Origin: Leuctra nigra
Lineage: Eukaryota > Arthropoda > Insecta > Plecoptera > Leuctridae
Length of the DNA: 64,000 nucleotides
Assembly (NCBI GenBank): GCA_934045905.1
Contig: OW203771.1
Location: 4,650,001 to 4,714,000 of the forward strand
Reading direction: 5' to 3'
Below, piece after piece: positions 1 to 10,590 of this stretch. The translations under genes were made by a program, and so were the position numbers. The notes below the pieces were generated by a model. That model was not told the DNA's origin. It saw only the letters and a program-made list of their open reading frames with translations, and searched no databases. Position 1 is the first letter of the stretch. Each line of letters opens with the position of its first letter.

Positions 1-26
1 GAGTAACATCTTCCTTGTCTTTTCCA

Positions 27-359
27 TTATTGCATAAGACTACCAACAATGCTTGACAGAATGGGCGCAAGTAAGAGAGGAAGGATGGCTCCACCTTTTT
101 GCATTAAGAGTTTCTTCTTCTTCTTCTTCCAATTCTCGCCTCGCTTTATAATCTTACGAAGGACGTTCTTGTGTCGACGTAATTTTGACTTCTGACTTGG
201 ATTCAGACGAACATTGCCTTTTAATGTATTGTGTGCGCATTCACACAACGACTTGATGAGACCAGAATCGGCTGCTTTTAAAATGGACTTTCGCATGGAC
301 GGCGAACACTTTTGAAGCATTCGAAGAAGATCCTTATGCTTCAACATCGTATCAGACAT
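27..359 (-). CDS. Small basic pX-like protein of an integrated Maverick/adintovirus element
   Basis: Intact 110-residue ORF starting at an ATG (positions 359-357). The middle is rich in Lys and Arg, with a run of lysines near residues 76-84. The C-terminus is a glycine-led hydrophobic segment (GGAILPLLLAPILSS, about residues 89-103), a layout like the small core or membrane-active pX-like proteins that sit beside the packaging ATPase in Maverick/Polinton and adintovirus genomes. Its start overlaps the end of the ATPase ORF by 8 nt on the same strand, as in compact viral genomes. The function is inferred from this context and composition; no enzymatic motif is visible. The rest of the element would lie to the left of the window. 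No frameshift or stop interrupts it. Confidence 0.6.
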   Translation of the reverse strand: MSDTMLKHKDLLRMLQKCSPSMRKSILKAADSGLIKSLCECAHNTLKGNVRLNPSQKSKLRRHKNVLRKIIKRGENWKKKKKKLLMQKGGAILPLLLAPILSSIVGSLMQ

Positions 360-1038
360 TTTGATTGAATGATTGTAAATCCACCATGTATTTCGATTTT
401 ATACTCGAATTCTTTGGAATATAGACAAATGATTCTTTATCATCAGGAAAAATTGATGTGCGCAGGCGCATGATTTCATCAGTACTTTGTTTAAAGTCAA
501 AAAGTAAATATCCATGTGCTTCCCTTGTTGCATCTTCAAACGCTTCCTGTACAAATTTAGAGTTTTGCGGTGCTACCTGTCTAGATAAATGCATGATTTG
601 TGCTCTGTCTCGGGGATTCTTAAAACAGACAACATAGTGTGCGTTCAAAGAAATATCTCTTCGACCTTTTCCTTGAGTAAATATATTTTGAACGAGGAAA
701 AGAACACATAGATTGCGATGATGACCACCTTTGGTAAACAAATCAGTGACCCGTTCATCGGCTTCACGTTGAAGATCATCGATGATTACTATACGTGCTT
801 TAGAACTAGTAGGTAATTCGTCAGAGTCAATAATACCTCTATGGAAACGAATAGAATGTTCTTTTTGAAGGTTATCATACAGACTTTGCCATTCTGCATA
901 ACACCAAATAACTTCAGCTATTGGTTTGTCCACCATAGCATCAAGGTGTTTGAGAAACCGGGCAATGAAATGACTTTTCCCACACTCACTGGGCCCCGAG
1001 ATCACAGCACTAAATGGAACTTTCCAAGAGGGATCCAT
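352..1038 (-). CDS. A32-like genome-packaging ATPase of an integrated Maverick/adintovirus element
   Basis: Intact 228-residue ORF with an ATG at 1038-1036. A Walker A loop (GPSECGKS, residues 15-22) and a Walker B strand (RIVIIDDL, residues 82-89, with the acidic pair at 87-88) are followed by a FLVQNIF segment (114-120) and a KNPRDRAQI segment (140-148). These are typical of the A32-like FtsK/HerA-superfamily ATPases that pump DNA into capsids in Polintons, adintoviruses and large DNA viruses. The length matches the family's compact forms. It overlaps the downstream pX-like ORF by 8 nt. The lack of disabling changes suggests a fairly recent insertion or a preserved copy. No protease, capsid, integrase or polymerase gene lies to its right, so this is either the right-hand part of an element that continues leftward or a fragment. 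Confidence 0.85.
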   Translation of the reverse strand: MDPSWKVPFSAVISGPSECGKSHFIARFLKHLDAMVDKPIAEVIWCYAEWQSLYDNLQKEHSIRFHRGIIDSDELPTSSKARIVIIDDLQREADERVTDLFTKGGHHRNLCVLFLVQNIFTQGKGRRDISLNAHYVVCFKNPRDRAQIMHLSRQVAPQNSKFVQEAFEDATREAHGYLLFDFKQSTDEIMRLRTSIFPDDKESFVYIPKNSSIKSKYMVDLQSFNQNV

Positions 1039-1070
1039 TTCATCAACTAATTGTCAACACTTGAACAGTG

Positions 1071-1071
<1 letters not shown>

Positions 1072-1131
<60 letters not shown>
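1072..1131. repeat. (TA)n microsatellite
   Basis: About 60 bp of uninterrupted TA dinucleotides just outside the start of the packaging ATPase ORF. A second, shorter TA tract lies at about 1271-1291, so the hairpin motif between them is bracketed by TA repeats. Confidence 0.95.
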
Positions 1132-1133
<2 letters not shown>

Positions 1134-1172
1134 TGATTTTTCTAGTAATTTTATTTTCTCTTTGTATGTGTC

Positions 1173-1209
1173 CCTGAAGATGGTGGATGTAATTCTACCG
1201 AAACGTTGG
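1173..1209 (+). other. CTGAAGATGG-hairpin-GAAACGTTG motif (ribozyme-like or retroelement-tail repeat)
   Basis: CTGAAGATGG is followed by a short stem (GGTGGA pairing with TCTACC) and then GAAACGTTGG, with AATAAA just downstream. The same framework with a different but still pairing stem occurs on the opposite strand at 1346-1380 (GGCTAG with CTAGCT). CTGAAGA...GAAA resembles the hammerhead-ribozyme core; such motifs are known in Penelope-like elements and retrozymes. One extra T between the core and the stem departs from the strict consensus, so catalysis is unproven. Confidence 0.35.
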
Positions 1210-1290
1210 ATAAATAAAGATTGTCCAAGAGAGAAAAGAGCACGAACTGATTCCCGAAAGAATAATATAACATATATATATATATATATA

Positions 1291-1450
1291 TTTCATTTTA
1301 AAATTACTTTTGGGTAGACAAACGTGAATAGAAATACTTTATTTGCAACGTTTCAGCTAGATTCACTAGCCATCTTCAGGCACACACATAGAAAGGAAAT
1401 ATTTATATAAATAAAGTATTTTGTCTACCCAAAAGTAATTTTAAAATGAA
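1291..1450. mobile_element. Short TIR element (MITE-like), about 160 bp
   Basis: Terminal inverted repeats of about 29 bp: the left end contains AATTACTTTTGGGTAGACA (within 1291-1320) and the right end its complement (1422-1450). The interior carries a minus-strand copy of the CTGAAGATGG hairpin motif and no ORF. The left end abuts a TA microsatellite, so no target duplication can be resolved. Confidence 0.6.
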
Positions 1451-1454
1451 TTAT

Positions 1455-2525
1455 GTACGTGAAAACATACTGATAACCTCAGATAGGTAGATGTAAATAA
1501 ATACCAACTGCAATGAATATATACTTTAACCTTTGAGGTCGACAAGCGGACCTAGCTTTTCTCCTGAATCTCCACGTTTCGCTTGTTGGCTGTGATGTAG
1601 TGGGTAAAGCTAAAAACCCCTGACGTCATGCCTATGAAACTAGCAATAACTTGAACATTTAAGAAAAAGAAAATGATATTGATGTATTGTTGAGTTAAAT
1701 ATAATAATAATAATATTATAAATACTAATAACATTACTTTAATATATTGTCAATTATTTATGTATGAATGTGACATTTTTATTCTTGTTTTGAGAATAAA
1801 TTGCTGTTATTTGTGAAATAACATTCTACAATTTTTTTTTTTTTTTTTTTTTTTTACATTGTTGCGATTAAGTAATACACAAGAATATTATTTAGAATTA
1901 TAGTCATTTGTAGCATTTTTTATTATTTTTAATATTAAATTATCAATTGATTAATTTATTGAGTACGTACACTGCGTCATGCTGCAGTGTTTAACGTTGC
2001 ACTGTTCTGCACATTTTACAAAGCGTAATTTTCAAGACATTGTTGCGATATTTTTTATTTTTACTAATATTATTTTTAATTTTTGGACGTTAAACAATAT
2101 TTAAAAACTGCTTTTAATTATTTTACAATGAATAAGTTAGTACTGGAAAACAGTGATATGTGTGCGTGTACTGTTTCAAATACGTCATAGGAGTATTTAC
2201 ACGGTTTCCCAATATCCCCATAGTGTTTGCCCCATTGGAAAACCCTCACAGTATTCCTAGCCTTTGTGTTTTCCATCGAAATTTTTGATTTGTAATGCCG
2301 TGACGCTCTATATTCTATCTTACAGTCCTGGGTTCTATCATTACTACAATACATTAGTGAAGGGCATTCAGAATTTTAAATATTCCGCGTTCAAGACATT
2401 TGCATTTCCACCTTATTCACCGCCTTCTCAAATCACAGCCATTTGACATTTCTCACACAATCACGTTTGCATTCAACGCAGAAGGTGGTCTGTGAAACGT
2501 ACTCGTAAATTATTGTTATATTATT
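1455..2525. other. Non-coding AT-rich interval
   Basis: No supportable gene. It holds an ATAATAAT-rich stretch near 1700, a pure T tract at about 1834-1855 and AT-rich filler. The last 100 bases lead into the start codon at 2526 and may contain its promoter, but no clear TATA box was recognised. Confidence 0.5.
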
Positions 2526-3082
2526 ATGGCGAACTTCACCAATGAAGAGCTTATGGATCTGGTAAGTTTTGATTTATTTAATCAAATTATTTCTTTCTTT
2601 CTTTTATTAATTACATTTTGAGTCAAATGTAAATGTTATATGTAGTTGTTTATTTATTTATTTACTTAATTGAATATTTATATGTTTTATTTCATTTTAT
2701 TTTATTTTATTTATTTATTTAGGAAGACGATGACTGCATAATTATCAAGGAGGTGACACATTATGTTCAAATGGAGAATCAGCACCATCAGCATCATCAA
2801 AAACCATTTAGAGAAGAAGCCTATATAGATTTGACCATAGATGACGACGAAGAAGAAGAAGATGCAGATGAAAAAGATGATGCAGAAGAAGAAGAAGAAG
2901 AAGCGGAAGAAAAAATAGATAGCACGAGTGAGTGCGATGACAGTGATATAGACAATTTGTGTGAGTTACCAACAACGTTTAATGAGACCAATTCCTGCGA
3001 TTCTGACGATTACAGTGATTACGATCAGGACGAGGATATTAAAATATTTTTTATTAGGGAGTATTTTAATTGTGAGTACTAA
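2526..3082 (+). CDS. Two-exon small acidic protein with SUMO-interaction-like motifs
   Basis: Exon 1 (2526-2561) encodes MANFTNEELMDL and ends at a consensus donor (GGTAAGTTTT). Exon 2 (2723-3082) begins after a T-rich tract ending TTTAG and stays in phase 0, giving a 131-residue protein. Two short hydrophobic cores flanked by acid, DCIIIKEV and YIDLTIDDDEEE, match the shape of SUMO-interacting motifs; the second is followed by a long Glu/Asp run. No catalytic domain or membrane segment is visible. A donor-like GTGAGTACT lies at 3072-3080 just before the stop, so the last exon could instead be spliced further and this C-terminus be only one isoform. I do not recognise the family. It could be a host nuclear protein or cargo of the neighbouring viral element. 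Confidence 0.5.
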
Positions 3083-3129
3083 TCATTGTCTTATTCCTCA
3101 ATTATATACACCATGATGGTTTTTAAATG

Positions 3130-4100
3130 AATTCCGTGTGGTTATTTGTTTCCCTATCATCTCCCGTGTAAAACCATGATTTTAAATCTTGTGATTATTT
3201 AAGAGCTTGGCTGATATTTTATAAATTCTATAAGTCATTGCATTCCTCAACAAGATTCATTCTAAATAGAATTTGTTTTGATGGAACGTTTACTTCATAT
3301 AAGTCATTGACCAGAATGAAATTAGAATGTAGATCAAGTTACCGCTATCTTTCCTGAAAATAGAAATAGAATGTAGAAGAATGCTATGACTTTGAAAATA
3401 GAAAGTAGAACACATTCTATTCTGATAATAGAATCCAAGTCGGCCAATGACTTTAGTTTCACAATTTGCAACAAGGTACAACACATAAAGGAACTAGATT
3501 ATAGGATCACATTTCAGCCGCTAGATGGCGTTTGCAGATACTTTGGTCACAAGGACGTAGAGTAGCTTTACACTTTAGTGTGGAGTTTGTAGGTACTTTG
3601 GCACTTTTATTGTCGTAAAAATAATAGTTTCACATTTTAGACACCAGGAATGAAACACGTGTGGTTATTTGTTACCCAATGACGTACCAAATGATTTTCC
3701 ATTCATGTAAAATCATGTTTTAAAATCATTAACTAATCAATCTATCAATAATTATTCAATCAATAGTTCATTAATCCAAAGTATGTAAAAAATAAAATTC
3801 AGTAAGTTTTCATCAAGTTTCATTGATTCTCATTAGAATTTGTTTCATGCTGGCATTGGTCAATATGAATTGAGACAGTAGATCAAGCTATCCGTTATGT
3901 TTCACGAAAATAGAAATACATTCCAAGATGGACGGCATTGTCACTACAGTTTCTCATTTTGCAACTAGGTGGCGACAGAAGTAGTGAGTTGAAGGTTCAC
4001 AATTTAGCCGCTAGATGGTGTTTGCAGGTACATTAACACAATGAAACATAGTTTCAGTAAGCAAAATTTTATAGTACACTATAATTAGCCACCACAAAGG
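3130..4100. repeat. Diverged two-unit tandem repeat (period about 520 bp) with CTCF-like motifs
   Basis: Blocks in the first unit recur in order in the second: GTGTGGTTATTTGTT at about 3136 and 3658, AGTAGATCAAG-type text, GAAAATAGAAATA, then AGCCGCTAGATGG at 3517 and 4007. CCGCTAGATGGCG (3518-3530), AACTAGGTGGCGACAG (3963-3978) and CCGCTAGATGGTG (4008-4020) fit the insect CTCF insulator core. No ORF of note is present. Confidence 0.5.
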
Positions 4101-4104
4101 TACT

Positions 4105-4850
4105 TATAAACTCATTAGTGTAACGGTACATTGGTACTAAGCAGCGACAATGACAGATGAGGTCGATCAAACAGACTCGGTCGGTCGAACAGTCGAACTT
4201 ACTTTCACTTTTGAGGTCAACAAGAGGACTTGTACACTAATTACAGCGCTTCTACTCTATTGCCTCGTTAGGGCAGTGGTTAGCGTCGCTGGATTCTAAT
4301 TATGAGATTCGCAAGTGACATGGCTTCGAGACACGGCCAGAAAATAAAAAAGGGGCGGAGCCTTGAGTGATGACGGTTTCCAGCGGCGGTGGTGGGGCGG
4401 CTTCCGTTGGAGGCGGTCCAAAACAAAACCAATGATAAAAAAAAACGATAAAAAAAAAACGATAAAAAAAAAATTGATAAAAAACCGATAAAAAAAAATG
4501 ATAAAAAAAAAAAAAATCGATAAAAAAATCGATAAAAAAATTCGATAAAAAAATCGGTAAAAAATCGGTAAAAAACTAAGTAGGTCAATCTATTTATAGT
4601 GTACTATGGTGTCTCACATACTACTAACATAGTCAGTATAAAATGGGGTGTATTCTTTCTCGGCCTAACAAAGAAGGGCGTAGTGGGTGGGTTGGAGAGG
4701 GGGGGGGGGGCGTGTGGCACATCTGGACGTTGATATTTCACTGAGCTTTGCGCCCCAGACGTGCATGTGGATGACTTTCTCCCCCTTGTCCGAGGCTCAA
4801 AACTCTTAATGCCCATGTGAGTGTGGTTTGTTGTCAGAAGCAAGGATAGG
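4105..4850. repeat. GATAAAAAAA minisatellite in a gene-free interval
   Basis: Between about 4430 and 4580 an imperfect GATAAAAAAAA unit of 9-13 bp is repeated about a dozen times. A G-run lies near 4700. No exon or promoter was recognised. The interval ends at the left edge of the segmental duplication. Confidence 0.6.
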
Positions 4851-5392
4851 CAGGACGTCTAACACTCATGCATTGCGGGTTGACTAGGAGGAACTGTCAG
4901 GGGTAAGCCAAGACACAACTGGCAACATTGCATTTGTTTATTTACACAAAACAACATGGCATCTACATACATACGTCATTGTGCAGCACAAAACACAGTA
5001 TTCACCTTTAACTGACACGATAATTAAGACATTTTTTCTAATAAAGTATGCTGTAAGAAATAAAATCATGGCAATTTGAAAATAAACCAAACAAAGGAAG
5101 GATCCAAATAATTACACAAAGAAAGCAATATATGACAGGATTTAGGTTGTTATGAAGATCGGATGACCAGAATTGCGGCCAAATATGTGGAATATTTAAA
5201 CGTTTTGAAACTAGTAATCTTATCAATGGCAGTCAAAAGGTTAAACACTTTGCATAACAATTGCATGTGAGATTATTGCTGGCAAATCTAAACAATTTTT
5301 AAACTCAGTTCTTCACGCAGAAGATGAATGTGCATAGAAACTTGATGGTGATTTATTGTATGTGATGCGCTGGAACTCTTCCTTGCTCCGAT

Positions 5393-8300
5393 CTAGCCAA
5401 CAATAGGGGCCCCATACAGAGCCTGGAATAAATAGAACACAACATTTGAATGCAATTCCCGGAACCATGTCATTTCTCACTAGTATTAACATGTATCTCA
5501 TGTCGTTTATTGCATCAAATCTATACCTCAACTCAGATGTAGAAGGTCGGATGTCCATTTCAATGATTCTTGAGGTAAGCTCAAAAACTATAGTAATTCT
5601 GCGTTCAACCAATCACATTTGTAATAGTGACACCGGTAATTTTGTAATAGAATACTTCAATGTAACTTTATTTGTTGACATCAGTCAAATGGAATTGCTA
5701 GAGCTTGATTACATCATTACAAAAGTGTGCAACGCAAAATCAAGGAAAAGGACTTCCGGCCTTCTACCCCCTGAGGTACGAAATATTTCATTGTATTCTC
5801 CTCTACGTACCCTGTAGTTAGTATATTGACAACATTTTTATACAAAAATCAACGACGAGGTTATATTGGGCACATTAATTTTTATATTTAACTTTGTTGA
5901 ATAATAGGGAGGACAAGGGGAGGGGTCTACCTAACGGGCCCGATCCGGGGGAGTCCTGCACTGGTGGGCGGGCCAGACTAGAACGGGGACGGACCGGGGG
6001 GTGTGAGGATTCGGGTTGAACCCGATTTCAGGGAGATCACCATCTCGAGGGGGAAGGTCGGCCCAAGGGGACCGCAAATTCAAGAGAGGATATGGATAGG
6101 TCGACCCTGGCTGCTCTTTGTCTGGACCTTACCATTGATCTGTCCGGCATGGGTAGCCCTTACACATGAGCATATGCTCGCCGGCGTAGCTGCAGTGGAT
6201 CATTGGCCAACACAAACCCCATGCACAGTGATAAGGTGGCGGCCGTCGGTGGGGGACAATTGTGACAACTGAATTGTTCTAAAGAATAAGCAACTTCAGT
6301 TCTATAAAATGACCTGTCATGGCCATTATTACCTGAACGCCGGCAATGTCATCTGAGCCAAGCCCGGCAGCGGCGTTGTATCCAGTGTAGTAGGGCTGCA
6401 TGATGTTGCCCGTGATGTTGGTATGCCCAAGACCCACAGTGTGGCCGAACTCATGCAGAGCCACTTGGAACAAGTTGATGCCTGCACAGAGAGAGGAAGT
6501 TATTGTAGAGGTGCAGGTATATCATCGTCTTCACCCAAGCTTCGGACATTCCACGGATTTTAAGTCACGCAAAATTAAAAGAAAACATGAGAGAGTACTC
6601 AACACGCAGTGGAAGGTAATCGACGAACAATACTATGAAGAATTGTCCATTTATCATGTTCCATCGGTCGGTTTGGAACGGTTTTAGAGCGAAATACAAA
6701 ATATAAATGACAAAATGTGGCAAACGGTTATGAATATCGAAAAAGCAAGACCGACATGACATGTATTAAGCCTTTATCTACATTTTCATCGCTTACTGTC
6801 ATAACTTTGCTCCTACTATGTGGTCAGCATTTGTGGGGAACAAAAACGCTCCGTTTCTCGTCCGTCTCTCGTCCGTCTCTCATACGGAGCGTTTTTGTTC
6901 CCGACAAATGCTGACCATATAGTAGGAGCAAAGTTATGACAGTAAGCGATGAAAATATAGATAAAGGTTTAATACATGTCACTTTGGTCTTGCTTTTTCG
7001 ATATTCATAACCGTTTGCCAAATTTTGTCATTTATATTTTGTATTTCCTTCGAAAACCGCTCCAAACCTACCGATTGCGGAAAAAAGTATGACCGCTCAA
7101 GCCGGAAAATTTTAAAAGCAAACGTGTTTTGAAAAATCACTTTGAAAACACTTAGAAAAAAGTTTTGAACTTTTTGAACTTTTTTGATCTTTTTTGAACT
7201 TTTTGAACTTGAAAACACTTTGGAAAAAATGAAGAAATCCTGTTTCGTGGAATAGTTGGAAGTCAACATTAGGCCCGGTCTTTCAATACTCTGCTAAAGT
7301 CTCAATTAGCTCTGAACAGTTAGTTAGTGGTTATTCTAGGAATGCCATTGGTTGTTGCCATGTCAATACAGTCCTCGTCAACAGTTTAAAAGTAGCAGAG
7401 TATTGAAAGACTGGCTCTCAGAATAAAACTGACGGGTTAGTATTTACCTGTAGTGACCAACATGGTCCACGTCTCTGCCTCATCGAAGTGGGTCCACCCC
7501 GAGGAAGGATAGAACGCATGCGCCAGAACCCCTAGAGGCCCGTCGAAGGGATACCCGTCTCCATGGTCACCGGCGACGAATGAGATGTTGATGTTGTTGG
7601 TTTTACCCGGTGACCACTTCGTGAACTTCAACTGGGAGACGCTCTGCCACTTGGCGAATGCTCGGGCGATCTCGGCGTCGACGTTGGTTTTAGTCATGTC
7701 CGGGGTGTAGATGGAGACGTTGTAGACCAGGGTCTTGTTCGCCCACTTGGACACTGTCATAACACAACATAACACTTCCATTACTGATTTAAATACAGTT
7801 GGAATTTTATAAAGAAAATTTAATGTTTTTAAGGGTCGAATAATACATTTTCTGGACGATAACAATTACTGATATATTGTATTCATCCCACCTTGGGATA
7901 TATCCAAACTTTAATATTGTCTGATTATTTTCATTCTTAAATTGTCTTTGTTTGGAAAGGGGGTGTTTTTGCGAGTTATCCTGAAGAATTCGCTTGCGAG
8001 CGATTTTGTTAATTTTTCTGTTATGGGCTTTATATTATCTAGATTATTTATGTTCGTTCACACTTTAAAAGTAAGTATAATATTAATAATAATAAATATC
8101 TGTCGCCCGTTTCCAAAACACAATGTCGGGTCGGGGGGTGTAATATTTAAATTAAATTCAGTCATTTGTTGTTCTTGCTCATTTGTTAGCTCTACTGTGC
8201 ATCATCCATCTCATGTTAGACTTTATGATCAGAGCCCCGATTCTATAACTTGAATGATCTCGATTCTGCAGGAATCCGACTCACTTCAATTTCGATTAAC

Positions 8301-10034
8301 ATAACATGGAATCTGATTTTCAGAATTGTGCATTTTTAAACACAGTGGAACATGTACAGAATACCTGTACAGAAAAGAACAGGTAGCTGGCGGGTAGCAC
8401 TCACCAAGCACATAGCTACTGGGTCCTCCTGCCACTGGTGGTGCATCAGAGATACCGCAACGTGCTGTGGTCATTTTGTCAAGAGTCGCTGCATCCAAGT
8501 TACCTGCGGAAGAAACAAAGAAGAGTTATAACCAGTTAAATTACCCGCTGACTTAATTCAAATTTAAACCAATCCGTTCTTGAACTTCATTCAGTGCAAA
8601 GAAGACATGATAATTATCCCTCATTAACAAGGAAAACACAGGTATTTAAAGGTATTCGAGCGATACCAAAGTGCCATAAATATAAAATTGATCAAACGAA
8701 TGCACCCCAAGTTGCGAGAACGGTTTTTTCTCATTATAATAGTGATTCTACAACTCAAGTGACCTTTTTCACACCTAAAATGTTCGTATCAAATTTTTTT
8801 CACGGAATATTAGTTTTCAATGGGGTTGTTATAAGACCCGCAATTATCACTCTAGAGGCTTGCATGTGGTCTCATTATCTTCGTTATGAATAGACAAAAA
8901 ATGTGTCGAAGCGTATTTTTTAATTTTTTGTTTATTTTTTTACAATCGTTCTAAAATCATATTTTTTACTTCCCGAATTTTTCATCGATGAAACTATCAT
9001 ATATTGGGGACTGTGGCCAGACAATAAATAAAGTTATTGGAAAATACGCTTTGACACTTTTTTCGCCTATTCATAACAAAGATACTGAGACCACATGCAA
9101 GTCTGTAGAGTGATAATTGCGGGACTTATTGCAACCCCATTGAAGGAGTCATATTCCAGCAAAAACATTTGAAATGAAATGTTTAATATGAATTGTCACG
9201 GGAGTTGTAGATCGCTTTTATAATGAGGGGAAAACGTTATCACAACTTGGGATGCAGTTGTTTGGCCAATTTCGTATATTCTATTTATGGGCACTTGGTT
9301 TCATTCGAATATCCTTAATATCCAATTTGTCTTCAATTTCAATACAAAAAAATTGCAAATTGGTATGTTTCGTGCATCACTAAACATAAATTTATACTTT
9401 ATGTCTAAGATCAAACTAGCAATGTTGATATGGGTAATAAATGTGAACTTTGTAAGACTGAGATATCATATTCGAACTGAGCAGTATTCTACTTCTACTC
9501 TGCATTTCAATAGTTTTATACCTGAAGCTGGAAGACCGGCCCATTGCTGGAACGATTTCAAATCCGGGTGGCCAAACTTCTTCAGGTAGTTCTGCAAATA
9601 AACCAATTACAAAATTAAAACAATACCTACGTACTAACGTCGTCTTCAGTAAGTATAGCTTAGCACACGAGCATGGACCAATAAGTGAATCAGATCATGA
9701 CTGAGTAGGCATTTAAGTATTGTTTGACAGTTACACTCTGACAATACAATAACAGATTCATAAATAATCACGTTCCACGTTCAGAATTTCAAATTTGTAT
9801 ATGACATAACAACAAAACAACTCTTTCACAGACGCCTGCAGTGGATAGAGAAATTAACAACTTACAATTTACAATTATAACACTTCAAAACACTCAGAGT
9901 TCCAACCAAATCTCTTTACGGTTCCTTGATGAACTCAATGAACTTACGGTGGCATCTAACTTTGACATCGGTGCACCGTGAACTGTCATGGCGGCGACCA
10001 GCAACAGCCAGACCACTTTGAAGCTGAAATCCAT
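5393..10034 (-). CDS. Minimal secreted matrix metalloproteinase, copy A
   Basis: Six coding exons, all with AG/GT borders and matching phases: 9948-10034, 9522-9591, 8405-8503, 7448-7753, 6333-6481 and 5393-5422. Together they give 741 nt, 246 residues plus stop. Residues 1-20 are a signal peptide ([20 protein letters not shown]). The short prodomain has YLKKFGHPDL and a cysteine switch ARCGISD with Cys68. The catalytic domain has HGDGYPFDGP with the structural-zinc ligands His149, Asp151, His164 and His174, then HEFGHTVGLGH (197-207) with the catalytic Glu198 and a Met-turn at Met215. The final exon encodes only ALYGAPIVG and the stop, so there is no hemopexin domain and no furin site: a matrilysin-like layout (family M10A). 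An AATAAA lies 36 nt past the stop (5357-5352). The Pro usual before the switch Arg is Ala here, unlike copy B. It probably cleaves extracellular matrix or secreted substrates; the substrate is unknown. Confidence 0.92.
5850..6270. repeat. Dispersed GC-rich repeat in MMP-A intron 5
   Basis: The segment from AACGACGAGGTTATATTG through a GGCCCGATCCGGGGGAGTCC block is closely repeated at 31547-31880, in the same orientation. It interrupts intron 5 of copy A between text shared with copy B, so it inserted after the duplication or was lost from B. No ORF is supported. Confidence 0.6.
6664..7075. mobile_element. Long-TIR fold-back element in MMP-A intron 4
   Basis: Two arms of about 190 bp in inverted orientation, reading from the end GGTTTGGAACGGTTTTAGAGC to a centre of CTCGTCCGTCTCTCGTCC. 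A related fold-back occupies the same intron of copy B (about 19545-19945), so the insertion predates the duplication. A single arm occurs at 38020-38225. No coding capacity. Confidence 0.75.
7271..7417. mobile_element. MITE of about 147 bp in MMP-A intron 4
   Basis: Terminal inverted repeats GTCTTTCAATACTCTGCTA and TAGCAGAGTATTGAAAGAC. It is absent from the matching place in copy B, so it inserted after the duplication or was lost there. Non-coding. Confidence 0.65.
8700..9260. mobile_element. Fold-back element in MMP-A intron 2
   Basis: Arms of about 220 bp (8700-8925 and 9040-9260) share inverted blocks such as CTTGCATGTGGTCTCATTAT / ACTGAGACCACATGCAAG and TTCGTTATGAATAG. The equivalent element in copy B (about 23500-25270) is split by other insertions, so it predates the duplication. 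A weakly similar block occurs near 51860-51960. Confidence 0.7.
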
Positions 10035-10527
10035 GACTTGCAGAGTAGATTATGTGTGTTCTGTGAAAGAATGCTTCATGTAATTGCAAGTACAGTATTA
10101 GTGAACAAAAATACGCTCAAAATGCAAACAAGAGCGCATAGATATTTCAAGTGGAATTTAAATGTTGTATCCGTTTATTTGTAAATAAGTTTTTAAAACA
10201 AATGCATATGTTTCAAGAGAGAATCATTGCTGAAATATTAGATGAAATATTCGGGGATATAATAGATAATTGGGGAAAACTAATAGCTTAGTTAAAGGTT
10301 TGGAATTATGTAAATACACTGGCTTCACTCTTATGCATGTCTGATTAAAATATGTTATAAACATTGTTCAATGTTGACAAAAGAATATTTTAAATATTTT
10401 AAACATATGATATTTTAACATTATTGTTCAATATTACAAATGAATGTTTATTTTGCCATGTAGTATGTAACTTTCAGGTGCTAGCCACGAGCTTCAAGAG
10501 CTTTATGCTATTGTAAGTCCCACTTAC

Positions 10528-10590
10528 CTCAGAAGCACAAGACGATGATAACACAGCACTGCCAAGACCCTCCTTTTATACCCTAAACCA
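10528..10590 (-). promoter_or_regulatory. TATA promoter and non-coding first exon of MMP-A
   Basis: Reading the minus strand, TATAAAAGG (10580-10572) lies about 30 bp ahead of a short non-coding exon that ends at a consensus donor, TTCTGAG|GTAAGTG, at 10528/10527. The matching acceptor TTCTTTCACAG lies just upstream of the signal-peptide exon, leaving about 27 nt of 5' UTR before the ATG at 10034. The same TATA box, an upstream GCGGCTGGTTT block and the donor are conserved in copy B. The start site itself (about 10545-10550) is inferred from TATA spacing. Confidence 0.7.

Noticed and set aside
1051..1317. Plus-strand protein with a YIYIYI run
   Set aside because: It is the translation of the TA microsatellite and adjoining repeat.
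2753..3082. Starting the acidic protein at the internal ATG in exon 2
   Set aside because: An upstream exon with ATG, consensus donor, T-rich acceptor and matching phase explains the open frame extending upstream of that codon.
4280..4588. Phe/Tyr-rich protein on the minus strand
   Set aside because: It is the translation of the GATAAAAAAA minisatellite.
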